This document shows positions 1 to 12,283 of a stretch of 64,000 bases of DNA, piece by piece (position 1 is the stretch's first letter; every line of letters starts with the position of its first letter). The position numbers and the translations under genes were made by a program. Source of the DNA: Dryococelus australis (taxonomy: Eukaryota; Arthropoda; Insecta; Phasmatodea; Phasmatidae). The stretch is from assembly GCA_029891345.1 (NCBI GenBank), contig CM056994.1:57257251-57321250 (forward strand). The letters run 5' to 3'. Under the pieces are notes generated by a model. It did not search any database. It saw nothing but the letters and a program-made list of their open reading frames with translations, and had not been told where the DNA came from.

Positions 1-462
1 TCTACATACGGTTACCACTATTTTATTCTAATTTTAGGACAAATGTACTATCTGTTGTATGAGATATGCAACCACATATGGCCAAGAGAGACTGCAAGGG
101 ATCACCTAAGAGTGAAAATAAACAATAACCTGGCAGCATTAGGCTTATGTTAGTCACACACGTTACAGATGCTATTTATTATAAATCTACACCATAGCAG
201 GAATATAGAAATTCTCGCTCCTCGGTATCCTGAGGTTATGTTTATCTGTTCAGTTTCTGTATATTTCACAAATATTCATACCCCACCAATAGCCTTGCGA
301 TATCACTTTATCACGTTTTTAGAAGATTGTAAACAAATTATAGCAGTTGTTATATGATTTTTTACATTTATTTATCGTATGTAAAGGGGCATTACACAGA
401 CACTGGCATCCTTTCCGCTTCCCCCGATACCTAACCTATCATATGTCTGATACCAAAAGAAA
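1..462. other. AT-rich spacer
   Basis: No coding, RNA or repeat signal that I can support. The short open frames here match nothing I recognise. Confidence 0.5.
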
Positions 463-865
463 GATAAATACAATTCAATGAGGTTAGCACCTACTAAAAT
501 TGGAAATGCAGAATGCGATTTAAATATTATTTGTATGCAAACACGTTTGAAATATGTTGCAGAAATCTATAAAACGCTCAGAATGTTATCCATATTTCTA
601 TGCACATTTATTAACCTGACAATTATTTACACAGCCCATTCACGACAATATACACATTGATGACAAAATAAATATAAATACAACTCATTGGGGTTTGTAA
701 TATCTTAGAAATGCGGATTGAAATTGTAATAGTATTTGTATAAGCATACACCTGGGAAATATGCTGCAGACGTCTAAACAACACTCGGAATTTTATTCAT
801 ACTTGAAAGCACATTTATTAAGCTGACAATTATTTACACATACAACAGAACGACATTTTGTAAAT
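463..865. repeat. Diverged tandem duplication, ~209 bp unit
   Basis: Two adjacent segments, about 463-667 and 668-865, share the same order of landmarks. Both have an AATACAAyTCAtTG start, a GAAATATGyTGCAGA block and a CTGACAATTATTTACACA block, each offset by about 208-210 bp. The copies are clearly diverged, so the duplication is old. Open frames inside it look incidental. Confidence 0.6.
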
Positions 866-2061
866 ACTGCTTATTAACTTTTAAAACTTGCGAGCTTTAT
901 AACCACAAAACGTACACGTTAATTTTCACATCTGAAATACAACATGGCGACTGTCGTAAGTATGTAGTATGCCACACAAGTATACAAATTCAGATACTTA
1001 CCAAGTAAATTTCCTGTGTGTACTATAATGGAAATTTGAACAGCGTTAGTATACACATGATGATGTCACTTCCGGCGACAAGTACGCACAAGTATGCAGT
1101 TTTTGGGAATTCAGAAACAGCCTTAGCGCCGGCGCCATGATGGCGTGGAACCAGTTATACTTACAGGTGATGTCAACTATTTATCCAAAGCCTGAGGCGC
1201 ACATCCTGTCTGCCTGATGTTTTAATTTGATACCCCGAAGTGCGAAGTCTTTTAATAGTGAGTTTTAAGAGAGTTTGCAATTATGAACATAATGATTAGA
1301 ACGGAAAAAACAGTGGTCCGCAGCTCTTAAAGTTGAACTACTGCCGGAGCAAATAAATTGGGAACCCCGAGATTTTTAAAGTATTCTGAATTTGAGTAAG
1401 AATCAACGCGAGGAGTTAATAATAGAAGGAACTTGAAATTTTTTTTAATTTTCGAGAATTGAGAATTCTTAAATTACCTTGAAGTTTAACGGAGCTCTAG
1501 AACATTTCAGTAATTTGGTTACGTGAGGCGAACTATCCCAAAGCTGCATTATCTTAATCGTGTGCACAGTTTAAGGAGAACTATGCAGAAATAATTTATT
1601 TTATTTTATTAATTTCATTTAAGATTTATTGAAAGGATGGTGGATACTCGAAGTCACTAGACTCCTACTTGAAGTAAACATTAAGCTGTTTTACTTACAC
1701 GTAATTTTTATACATAATTTCAGTCAGCATACATTATTAATTTCTACCAGAGTCAAATTGACGACGCCGATAATTATCGATTTAAATAAAATATTTCAGC
1801 TACAGATATATTTTTTATTTCATTGGTATCTTGAGTGAAAATGCCTATGCGTTTTTTATTTTTATTTTTTAAGCTGAGTTTACCTTGTTCCTGAGATGCA
1901 GTTTCGCCAAGGGTAAGACAGAAAAGTGTTATTTCCAGTTTCAACATCTCATTCCTCTCCACTGCACGCAAACAATAAGTTCCACACTCTACGTAAATCA
2001 TTTTCTTTTCAATAAACATATTTTAATTAATTGCCATAAGCAGAACAATATATATAAACGA
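866..2061. other. Non-coding spacer
   Basis: AT-rich with one short GC-richer patch around 1125-1145. No domain, splice-supported gene or transposon end was recognised. Confidence 0.45.
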
Positions 2062-2078
2062 CCCCCCCCCCCCCCCCC

Positions 2079-2115
<37 letters not shown>
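2062..2115. repeat. Poly-C plus (CA)n microsatellite
   Basis: A run of C (2062-2078) is followed directly by a (CA)n dinucleotide tract to 2115. Apparent open frames on both strands across it are caused by the simple repeat. Confidence 0.95.
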
Positions 2116-2116
<1 letters not shown>

Positions 2117-3585
2117 GCGAAAGGAAAATAAGTTTCCAGTTTCCAAACAATATGTTCTATGCCGGTAAAGTATAGTAATAAACGTAGGTAAAATTCGAAG
2201 TACCCTCAGAATACCTCGAACGGGCCTGCTACAAGAATTTATTGTCAAAATCACGTTTGAATAGTGTTGCGCAGATGGTTTACAATTAGTTTAACCCACC
2301 CGTGCTTCTACGGAGATAAAATCTTTTTGCCTTATGCGTAACTTTATTATACCGCAGTAGCTTTGTAACTCGAGCGAAAGAAGTGAACTAACATTTAAAA
2401 AAAAAACTTATTTTATGTCAAAATTTACGCCAATTCTGGTCGAAGCCACGTGTGCCACGTGGTTTTGGTGGTATAATCTTTGCGAACAAGTGCTCTCTAT
2501 CTTCTATTTCTTCTACTGTTAGGACGTTACGATCGTGCGATACATATCGTCTAAACGTTACGAGATAATCGATTTTTCTCATTTAGCTGAGAGATTAATT
2601 TATTAGATCTCAGCCACTTGATCACAGATATAGCAGAGCACAATTCAACGCTGACTTATATCTTCTCTGAAAATAAATAAACTCTAACAATTATTCAAGA
2701 CATTTAGGACCTACGCCTGTCAAATTCACCGTTCCGGAGCCACGTTGTTGTTCCGGGCGTGCGTGCGTTAATATCTGTGATTGCTAGTGCTACCTATAGA
2801 GTGCCTGCAAAACTATAACGAGTTAGTACGGTAGAAAACCACGAGAAAGCGCGAGCAACGTACGTAAATTAATTTTTTCCGTTTTAAAGAGCTGTCACTA
2901 CAAATAATTTGCAAAACACTTTTTTATTGTCAAAAATTGCTTGTTCAGTGTCTGTACCTGCGTTAACTACTCTCCGTTGTTCTTTCTTAGGCCCTCCCTT
3001 AAGAGTAAATACACGACATGTTATTTCTATACTATGCGCCGACATCGTAGAAGCAAACAACTTGTTACGCAGTTGCTATGAAAGAAGTACACCGAAATGT
3101 ATTCTATTTGCTTAGTTTAATTTTTATGCCTAAGAGTTTGTAGTACTTTTTGAGAGTTATGAGTTTTTGGAGAATTTAATTTAACTCCAAAGCTGCAGTG
3201 TCAAATTCGTGTACCTATCGGGTAGGTATGTGGGTTAACATGCATAAATACTGTCGGTGAACCACATAATTGACGATAAAATTATTTAACTTGTTTTATA
3301 ATAGGCAGTGGCTGTAGGTATCAAAAAGTGTTTTTTTTTTTTTTTGTTTTGTTTTGTATTTGTGTTATTCAATTTGTATATAAAATGTAAATGTATTTGC
3401 CCCATTCACACCAATCTCCTAAAGGTTTGTGCTATGCCTAATAACGTTAACAGTAACTAATAACAGCAACACCCCCACCCCCACCCCCAAGAAAGAATAC
3501 ATAAAGTAACAAGATTTCTGTTTAATTAAAACTACCTTCATTTCGTAAATTGTGTCGTTCAACCACGTTCAATTCATGAACACCG
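2116..3585. other. Non-coding spacer with G-quadruplex-like tract nearby
   Basis: No gene seen. A T-run lies near 3331-3350, and a short ACCCCC repeat (3469-3490, G-rich on the minus strand) is the only low-complexity landmark. Confidence 0.45.
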
Positions 3586-3829
3586 AACCTAACCTAACTT
3601 CACGATAGGTGAATCTAGGGTTGGGTGTGCCGACATACTATCAGATATTGCACAAAGCACAAGGACTAACAGGAATAAGACACGGTACCAAAATTGTGTC
3701 AGAATAAGATTTAATTCTGCGAGTCCTTACTGTCCGTATTCCGACACATGATAGCGTATTTGCTCAGACACCCTTTGTGATTCACCTCCCTATAGTGAAG
3801 TTAGATTGAGTTAGGTTAGGTCTTATTAC
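3586..3829. repeat. Fold-back (MITE-like) repeat with CCTAACCTAAC arms
   Basis: The left arm near 3588-3617 carries CCTAACCTAACTTCAC followed by ATAGGTGAATC. The right arm (about 3778-3820) carries the reverse complement with a ~10 bp insertion. A further partial right arm lies near 3947-3990. The arms enclose ~160 bp of non-coding DNA. The CCTAACC arms resemble the insect telomere unit TTAGG, but only two copies are present, so this is an inverted-repeat element rather than a telomeric array. Confidence 0.5.
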
Positions 3830-3990
3830 ATTTAATGCAGTTAAATGACACAATTTAATTAATCATTTATTCCTGTTATTCATTATTGTTCTTTTTCCGT
3901 GATGTGATAGAGCATCATCAGCGGCACACATACTTGCCCCCTGTGATTCACCTATCATGAATTTAGGTTTAGCTTGGTTAGATCTTCTGC

Positions 3991-5967
3991 ATTCCACACA
4001 GCTAGACAGGCAGGTCCTTCAATTTCCACGCTAACATGCAATATGACAAATAAGCAAAACAAAGAGATTGTGACTATTACAGTCCCTATAGATCTGCAAC
4101 ATAACGTTAGATTATTTATTATTATGGCTATTTATTTACTCTTCAACCCTACACAACATAGATTTGTGCTAGGACTACTGACTTTAAGAATTATATTACA
4201 CAAACTGTCATTACATCAAATATACTATAAGACCTGGAAAATCAGCTGACTGTACTTGTCACACATTTCCTCTCGACTAGAATTTTGTAAATTAGTCCTA
4301 CGATAAGTTACTCCACTTTCCTGTGAATTGTCCATTGTGGACAAGAGAACACATGTTCAATTTCATCTTGTGTTGTATCACCATGCTATAACAAAGACGT
4401 TAAATGTTAATAACCACAGAATGAAACCTATAACGTACCTACTTTTCGACTTCTGTGGGGAAGAAAATAAACAATTTTGTTCTGTTTCTTTCAATAATTC
4501 TTGGACCATTCTCTTTCAGGCCTTTTTTAAAGTGGCAGCTACAGACGCGAGCCTTCGTTTGGATCCATATCTTGTCTCCCGCAAAAATTAACTTATATGC
4601 TGAGAACGGTATTTTTTAAAGTAAAATACAAGGGCTTCATATTAATAGCTAGTCCACTGTTAATAAAATGCCAGGTAGCCTTCACACAATATTTATTACT
4701 TGACTTAACCTGCTACATGGAGTTTTCCTAGTTCCAATTTAGACAATAATAAAAATAACATAGGAATATTTCAGTTTACCATATTTATTGTTTTTTTTTT
4801 TAATGTATTTTTGGGCATTTTATAAGGAGTTTTACTATTACACTTAAAATATATTTCAAAGAGATTTCAAGAATTTACCGGCGCATACGAAACCACATCG
4901 ATAACATTCAACCTAGTCTTTCCCGAAACGGAAGTATTTACTCGCCTCTATAACGTTATTGTGATTGCAACCAAATGCAGAACAGTTTACCGTCGCTCCT
5001 TCTTGATTACTATTACGCAAACATTGCGAAAGACAAGAAAGCTTTTACTACATCGTAGAAAACTACTAGATCATGCTCTTGTTCGCATCCAGCACAACAG
5101 CTGTTAGGCAACAGTGCAGGACATGACGTCGACTTCAACAGCGTATAGGTAGGGAGCAAGATTTGGTGGTGTAATTTTAAGGCAAATTGAATTTTTAATA
5201 ATAGCTGATTTCGGTGTTATAGGTTTTATTACGAAAGTTATAGAAATTGAAACGTCATAACTAAAATTGTGCATTATTAGAGCCAACATTGTATTGTGTT
5301 ATTTTAATACAAATTTTATTATTAGAAGTTGTTGATAATTTATTCTTATATGCATATTTTCATAAAAATTTTACAATATTTATGCGATTGCTTAAACAAG
5401 AGAAAACAATTTATTTGAACAAAGGTAACGCAGAGCATTACCATAGGTTAAAAAGTCACTTTTTAAATGTTTTGTTTCTTCGTAACTTGTATGTTGAGGT
5501 TCCTAAACAGTGTGGATTGTATGTTACAGTCTTACACTAACGGCTTGGATAATTTTATAGACAAAAAAAACATCCAATACTGAAAATAAAATTAATTTCA
5601 TATTTGCTTTTACAATGTTGCTATTCTTATTAAATGATCATTTCTCAGCCACATGGTATACGATATTTACTGCTGTTATTCACTCAGCCTGAATGACAAC
5701 AGCATAACATTTTTTTTCTTCCCATAATCTGAAAAATTTAATTATTCTTATCATAACGCAGTGCATTATTGGATACAGATTGTTGTTCATGGTTTCACAG
5801 ATAAAACAATACTTTTGGGCTAAATATGGTCTTTTTTTTTTAAATTGAAATTTCGGTGTTAAGCGGGATATATAACTTGCATTTCGGTGTTACTTCGATT
5901 TTATAGCAATTAACCGTACAATCTTGGCTCTACTTATATGACTTTTCCAGCCTCATTTCCAGCCGGT
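3991..5967. other. AT-rich spacer
   Basis: Open frames are short and match no family I recognise. No transposon termini were found. Confidence 0.45.
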
Positions 5968-6340
5968 GCTAGGGGGGGTTTTATTTTGCTCTTTTCCTGT
6001 TGTGTTTTTGTAATCCAATATAATAAGTATACGATTTCTGTCTGTCTGTTTGTCTGTCTGTCGATCCGTCTTTAATACCTCCAATTCCCTTGAAACTCAA
6101 CAGAAGATCTTCAAATTTTGCAGAGAGAATCCTCAGGGTCAAATACAGGTATTGTTCGAATTTCAGCAAGATCAGATTAGGCAATCACTACCTTTTACCC
6201 TAAAAACTAATTTTTAATATCATTTCACACATGAAAAGTTTTGTATTAATGCATTGAGAATATTGCATAGAGAAATTAAGGTACTGGAATATAATTTTTG
6301 TTTACTTTAAATGTCTCACTTCAATGTTGAGGTAGTTAAG

Positions 6341-7262
6341 TGGGGCCACAGTGGCTCAGTGGATAGAGCAATACCAAATGGGGACTCAGTGGATAGAACT
6401 ATATTAAGTGGGGCCACAGTGGCCAAGTAGATAGATATATATCAGATGGGACCTTAGTAGCTCATTGCAAACAGAGATTCCAAGTGGGGCCGCAGTGGTC
6501 AGTGGATAGAGAGATTCCAAGTGGGGCCGGAGTGGTCAGTGGATAGATAGATTTCAATTGGTGCCGCAGAGGTCAGTGGATATAGATTACAAGTGAGGCC
6601 GCAGTGGTCAGTGGATATAGATTCCAAGTGAGACCGCAGTGGTCAGTGGATATAGATTCCAAGTGAGGCCGCAGTGGTCAGTGGATAGTGCGATTCCAAG
6701 TGAGGCCGCAGTGGTCAGTGGATATAGATTCCAAGTGAGGCCGCAGTGGTCAGTGGATAGTGTGATTCCAAGTGAGGCCGCAGTGGTCAGTGGATATAGA
6801 TTCCAAGTGAGGCCCCAGTGGTCAGTGGATAGTGCGATTCCAAGTGAGGCCGCAGTGGTCAGTGGATATAGATTCAAAATGAGGCCGCAGTGGTCAGTGG
6901 ATATAGATTCCAAGTGAGGCCACAGTGGTCAGTGAATAGTGCGATTCCAAGTGAGGCCGCAGTGGTCAGTGGATAGAGATTCCAAGTGAGGCCGCAGTGG
7001 TCAGTGGATAGTGCGATTCCAAGTGAGGCCGAAGTGGTCAGTGGATACATAGATTCCAAGCGGGGCCGCAGTGGTCAGTGGATAGAGATTCCAAGTGAGG
7101 CCGCAGTGGTCAGTGGTTTGAGAGATTCCAAGTGGGGACGCAGTGGGTAGTGGATAGAGATTCCACATGAGGCCGCAGTGGTCAGTGGATAGAGATATTC
7201 CAAGTGGGATCTTAGTGGCTCGGTGAATAGAACTATATTAAGTGGGGCCACAGTGGTCAAGT

Positions 7263-7344
<82 letters not shown>

Positions 7345-7846
7345 CAGATGGGACCTTAGTAGCTCATTGGATAGAAAGTTTCCAAGTGGGGCCGCAGTGG
7401 TCAGTGGATAGAGAGATTTCACGTGGGGCCACAGTGGTCAGTAGAAAGTGCTATTCCAAGTGAGGTCGTTGTGGTCAGTGGATAAATATTCCAAGTGGGG
7501 CCGCAGTGGTCAGTGGATAGAGATTGCAAGTGAGGCAGTAGTGGTCAGTGGATTGAGAGATTCCAAGTGGGGCCGCAGTGGTCAGTGGATAGATATTCCA
7601 AGTGGGGCCGCAGTGGTCAGTGTATAGAGATATTCCAAGTGAGGCTGCAGTGGCTCAGTGGATAGAGAGATTCCAAGTGAGACTGTAGTGGTTAGTGGAT
7701 AAAGAGATTCCAAGTGAGACTGTAGTGGTTAGTGGATAGAGAGATTCCAAGTGGGGCCGCAGTGGTCAGTGGATAGAATTATATCAAGTGGGGCCTTAGT
7801 TGCTCAGTGGATTGAACTATGTTAAGTGGCGCCGCAGTGGCTTAAA
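6341..7846 (+). repeat. 35-37 bp minisatellite with tRNA A-box-like unit
   Basis: About 40 tandem units built on AAGTGRGGCCGCAGTGGTCA followed by GTGGATAGAGATTCC. The outermost units read CAGTGGCTCAGTGGATAGAG, which fits a pol III box A (TGGCTCAGTGG) and closely resembles the 5' head of the tRNA-derived SINEs at 60.5 and 63 kb. Between about 6610 and 7030, units of 35 and 37 bp alternate to give a 72 bp higher-order repeat. Open frames on both strands follow because 72 is divisible by three; I do not regard them as genes. Confidence 0.9.
7265..7338. repeat. (TA)n microsatellite inside the minisatellite
   Basis: A pure TA dinucleotide run of about 74 bp interrupts the minisatellite. It appears to have grown from the GATAGATATAT part of a unit. 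Confidence 0.97.
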
Positions 7847-7999
7847 TGTTGAGTTAATTTCACATAATTTCATTATTACCGTCATATATCTATGCAATAT
7901 TTTTTTCAGTCTTTGTATGATTACCAAATTTTTTTTAATGTGAACTGTTCTATCCCCGTGACTATACAAAAAAAATTTAAAGGGCTGGGTCCCCTAGTA

Positions 8000-8287
8000 A
8001 TTTATAAAGATGGCGCTGTATTTACTTACCACGTGTGTGCTGATTAAGATCTGCTATCACTTCTCTGTGTGAAACAATAGTTGATACTTTTATTAGTGTT
8101 GTGCCCCGAACTGTGAAAACAATACTGCTTCAAGAGAACAAAACTGCTTCAAGACAACAAAACATGCTTCAAGACATCGGACTTTCCAGTGTTTGTGATA
8201 GCTGTCGTTTTGTGCCATGGAAGAAACTAACCGGCTCTCCAGATCCTCTGACATGTGTGATGCTGAAATTTGTGATATAGTTTCTTA
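8000..8287. other. Spacer
   Basis: No recognised feature between the HINE-like end and the first M1 MITE. Confidence 0.5.
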
Positions 8288-8709
8288 AAGGCCTTTGACG
8301 ATGAAGTGAGCACTTTTGAAATCAACCCTAGAAAAATTTCACTGTTCCTCCCAGCATATATTTTAACGGACGCACTGAGTGTCATGCGCCCAGTAAAGTT
8401 GGTAACGATGGATGGAAAGTTATTCCATATCTTAACGTCGAATGAAAAGTTTTAGGTAACCATTGGTGATAACTTAAATTGCTTCTTTCGCTTTCTGTAT
8501 TGTTTAATGAATGAGAATATAAAAAGGAGCAGATTTGTAAAGTATTTCCTTTTTTAATAATTCCGTAGTTTGACTTGACGGACGCATGAATAAAGTGATG
8601 GGGCCGATGACGATGTTAACTTTACATAAGGCGGGAGAACACACAATGTACGTACAAGTAGATCTTAAGCAGGGCTTCCAAAAGTGCTTATTTTACCGTG
8701 AACAGCCTT
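8288..8709 (+). mobile_element. MITE family M1, full-length copy
   Basis: A 422 bp non-coding element with terminal inverted repeats related to AGGCTGTTCACGGTAAAGTG and a TA duplicated on each side (8286-8287 and 8710-8711). The TA target and lack of coding sequence point to a Tc1/mariner-superfamily MITE. The same internal landmarks recur in the other copies, for example GGTAACGATnGATGGAAAGT in the left half and GTAGATCTTAAGCAGGGCTT near the right end. Confidence 0.85.
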
Positions 8710-9800
8710 TAGCGAGACAATTGTTGTTAGCACTGGTACGAAACGTCTAAATCTATACTCTTCCTCAGTTATTGTTGTTCTCACAATATCAAAATAATGC
8801 AGATCGGTAATTAAAAGTACTTAAGTAAGAGAAGAAAGTCACTTTTCAAATAATCAAAACTTTTGCAGAAGCAAGGCCTGAGGAATAAATGGCCAGTAAT
8901 TTTGTACCTGAGAACTTACAGCTGGACCTATTGATAAACTTAGCTTTTGTACACATAAAGTGACTGACGTGGATATCGTTTAAGAAACACGTTCTAGTAA
9001 ACAAGTGCTTTAAGATGTTTCTATACTTCCTCTAACCAAATTTTAATGCAGTTTGATTAAATTGAAATTGGTAAAAGTATTTTATTAATATTAAAGTGCT
9101 TGTCTTTTGAAAATTAAGATATAAGCAAACATGTTCGTCACTGTTGACCATGTGACTTTGACAGTTGTGTTGGTTTGTGGTATGTCACTGTTAGGTACAT
9201 GCGCATAAGACTAAGAATCGGTCTACCTCATCCTCAATCAAGGATTGTATACGACCTTCCATATTATCTTTTTACTCGCTAAATGTTTAGTTTTCAGTTT
9301 TAAGGCTTTTAGCAGTATTTTTAAAATTTTTAAAATATTTTGTATTGTTTCATATACATTATATTTGATCTTTTCCCAATACAAAACCAACTTTATGAAA
9401 ACAACCTCTGCCTCCCCTTCCCCTCCTAAATTATCCCACACCGTAAATTTTCTCTGACGCATTTTGCGCCATGAAATTCCCCTGTGGATATCCCTGGATA
9501 ATTAATCCAGGTTTTTATTCGCCGTTACAGTTGTGTTGTTTTTAACGAAACTTAATTTCCTTTAAATTTCTTTACTGCATTCCACTTTTGGCTCGAAGTA
9601 ATGAATGATAATGAAACAATTTTAAGTGCATTTCGGAAGGAGGGGAGAAGTTTATCCAGTTACGTCACTGTCCTCGCCAGAGTAATGTGATCTCCATCAC
9701 TCTCATCATGACAGAACCAGTTAAAAATGGAAAAACGCAGTTCCCAATGTCCTTTAAACTTACTTTTAACAACTCACTATCACAGAGTATGGGTTTTCTA
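8710..9800. other. AT-rich spacer
   Basis: No gene seen. Open frames on both strands around 9238-9462 overlap one another and match nothing recognised. Confidence 0.45.
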
Positions 9801-10197
9801 TAGGCTGTTCACGGTAAACTGAGCACTTTTGAAAGTCCTGCGTAAGATCTACTTCTCTGTCAGTTTTGTATCCTTCCATCATGTATCAAATTAGCATTAC
9901 TACTGGCCCTCTCACATTATTCATGCACCATTCAAGTGTAATTATGAAATCTGTGAAATTGTTGAGAGTGTAAATGTGTTAACAAGAGAGGCGATTTTTA
10001 CTCTAATGGACATAAAAGAGGCATATTTTAAATATATTCAGCGGCCAGAAGCCTAAAGTTAAACTTTGAAAACAACGTTGAGATATGGAACTACTTTTCG
10101 TATTTCGCTGCCTGGGAACAATGAGAGTCATTGTGTCTGTTAAAGCACACGATGTTAGCGGCCAGTGTTTTTTTTTTCATACGTTGATTTCAAAACT
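9801..10197 (-). mobile_element. MITE family M1, truncated copy
   Basis: Starts TAGGCTGTTCACGG after a TA and follows the M1 right-end sequence in reverse orientation, including the segment ending in AAGATCTAC. The second half is heavily diverged; a stretch near 10078-10110 matches the GAGATATGGAACTACTTT region. The far terminal repeat is missing and the end is approximate. Confidence 0.7.
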
Positions 10198-11168
10198 ACC
10201 CTTCTTATTCCAGTAGCATTAGCATAAGTTCGAACTTATTTCCTGTCAAAAGGGTTTTTACGTTGCCTATCCCTATATTATCCCTCCCTTCCTAGCTATA
10301 GGTTTTATAATAGCTGCGCCTATTGGAAGTTAATGAAGGCCCCATTCGCGACCACGGTTGTCCAACCCTCTACCACGATGTATTTCTCCTTGCATGATTT
10401 CCACCCCTCTTAGGCGTAAGGGACTTAGTCCTGAGACTTAGGTTACCAAACAGACACTCAGGATAAAAAGAGATGGCATTCATTTTAGAAAAGAAGACAC
10501 TGAATTTTCATTAGCCCCGCAATGTATTAACGTTTTTTCGCATATAGTTTAATCTTAATTTTGTTTAAAATTAGTTTAATTGGTTCATTAGTATACGAAT
10601 AAAACTATGTTTGAAAGCTTAATTTGCCAAGTAAAATAATATTCCCATCGCTAGTTAACATCAAATATGACATCTAAGTACCACCAAAACAAACTTGTAG
10701 GCTTAAAGTTACTTGAAACAACAAAGAATTTTGATACACGCACTGTAGTATAAAAACTGACTCTAACTAAGAAACCGGGAAAAAAATCCTCAACATAATT
10801 CGCATGGTGTACCTATCAAAGATCAAACAAGCGCATTTATATTATAGACCGTGTATACGCTTGCAACACAGCTGTAACAATTTTTGCATCTTATAAACTA
10901 ATAATATCAAAAAAATTAGTTAACAAACATTATTAATATAATCATTTAATAACAGCGGGACAGTTTTAATCAGCACGAAAATTGTGGTTTACTTGACGTC
11001 TGGAAAACCAATCTGAAACGCACGACCTTATGTCCCTACTTTGTGCACACACTTAATAGGGTAGGTGTTTAACGAGATAGCCATCGTGATGCAAAAATAT
11101 TGCAATATTTCATAACACCTTTTGAGAGCAGTCCATCCTCCGACCTTGTTACGCTTTTTAATATTGCT
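10198..11168. other. Non-coding spacer
   Basis: No recognised gene or element. Confidence 0.45.
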
Positions 11169-11184
11169 CACACACACACACACA

Positions 11185-11224
<40 letters not shown>

Positions 11225-11236
11225 ATATATATATAC
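11169..11236. repeat. (CA)n-(TA)n microsatellite
   Basis: An interrupted CA tract is followed by a short TA tract, directly upstream of the LINE tail. Confidence 0.95.
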
Positions 11237-11705
11237 CAGTGCATTCTTCCAGTGCTGACTTATGGCTGTGAGACCTTGACACTCAATGAGTTTACAAAAG
11301 GAAATCCTAGAACAGTCCAAAGAACTATGGTAAGGTCAATGCTGGGTTTTATTAGAAAATACAAGAATAAAGCAACAGACATCAGATCAGTTACTAAAGT
11401 CAAAGACATCTTGGAGAAGACAGCCACCGTGAAGTGGCAATGGGCAGGCCATGTTGCTTTGACGTAAGATGAAAGATGGACAAAAACGATGTTGGAATGG
11501 AGCCCAAGAAATCATCGCAGACCAAGAGGAAGACCACGAGACCGTTGGGACAAAGACATAAGCAGGGTTGCTGGAGTTAACTGGCAGAGAATCGTCCAAG
11601 ACCGTTCTACATGGAGAAGACTGTTGAAACTCTACCTGAATTCCCAACTCTATAAGAGGCCACATCGTTTCATGATTGAACTGGCTGATGATTACGTTGA
11701 TGATA
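11237..11705 (+). pseudogene. RTE-type LINE 3' tail (ORF2 C-terminus)
   Basis: The reading starting near 11249 contains VLTYGCETLTL, then SMLGF and WQWAGHVA. After a frameshift near 11466-11490 it continues with GRPRDRW and AGVNWQR. This order (YG-E-TL, MLG, WAGH, GRP-RW, W) is the conserved C-terminal region downstream of the reverse transcriptase in RTE-clade non-LTR retrotransposons. The catalytic RT and endonuclease domains are absent, as expected for 5' truncation. A TGATGAT-rich stretch near 11683-11704 resembles the tail of RTE elements. The fragment is dead. Confidence 0.8.
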
Positions 11706-12283
11706 CACACACTGGAATTGAAATACAGAAAGGTTCGTTATCTTTGGCTTTTTTTTTTTTTGTTTCCCCGGGAGTTGCGAGAGCTGAAGATCGATGTGAC
11801 GTGTAGAAAATATGGCGACTATAGGGAAAAATCTTGTAGTGGTAGAAATAACAATTTTTTGAAATAAATACCTGATAGCGTTTACTAAAAAAATTGAAAA
11901 TATACTAAAGAAATTATTTCACTTTTTAAAATCCGATATACCTGTTAATTGGTTGAAATAATTGGAAGCCATTTCTGTCTGTTGCAATATTTTTCTCGGT
12001 AAACATTTTTTTAAATAATATTTTTTTCGAAACGACAAATCGAAATGTTTTAAGGTGCTCTTATTTGTGTAAACAAGATAGACGGCGAACCGCCCAGACC
12101 AGTAAAGTTCGCCGAAACCTACCTGGCAGACGGTTTGCCCTCACAACCCTTGCTAGAGTGCGTGAGATAAGTAAGTGGTTTGCACTTGAGCAGTGTATAT
12201 CTTTATTTGTCTACCTATGTGACGTCACAGCGGCGACAACTGCTGGAAATCACGCTTGGGAATATACAGGAACATCGCTTTTA
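11706..12283. other. Spacer
   Basis: A T-run lies at 11750-11761. Otherwise nothing recognised. Confidence 0.45.

Larger units (their letters stand above)
5968..7999 (+). mobile_element. Candidate Helentron-type non-autonomous element (HINE-like)
   Basis: Seen: a CTAGGGG motif near 5968, a GTCTGTCTG microsatellite at 6040-6062, a long internal minisatellite, and an end reading GGGCTGGGTCCCCTAGT at 7983-7998. CTAGGGG and CCCCTAG form short subterminal inverted repeats. Known: Helitron/Helentron 3' ends stop at CTRR before a T, and non-autonomous Helentron relatives often hold a microsatellite and internal tandem repeats. Inference: this is such an element, with its minisatellite enlarged to ~1.5 kb. 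No Rep/helicase coding is present. It could also be an unrelated inverted-repeat element with a similar terminus. Confidence 0.4.

Noticed and set aside
3586..3829. Telomere-like CCTAA repeat
   Set aside because: Only two units in each arm of an inverted repeat; not an array.
6608..7422. Long repetitive open frames on both strands in the minisatellite
   Set aside because: They result from a repeat unit whose dimer length is a multiple of three. The protein words only restate the DNA repeat.
6341..7846. CRISPR array
   Set aside because: The units are contiguous tandem repeats without unique spacers, in a eukaryotic context.
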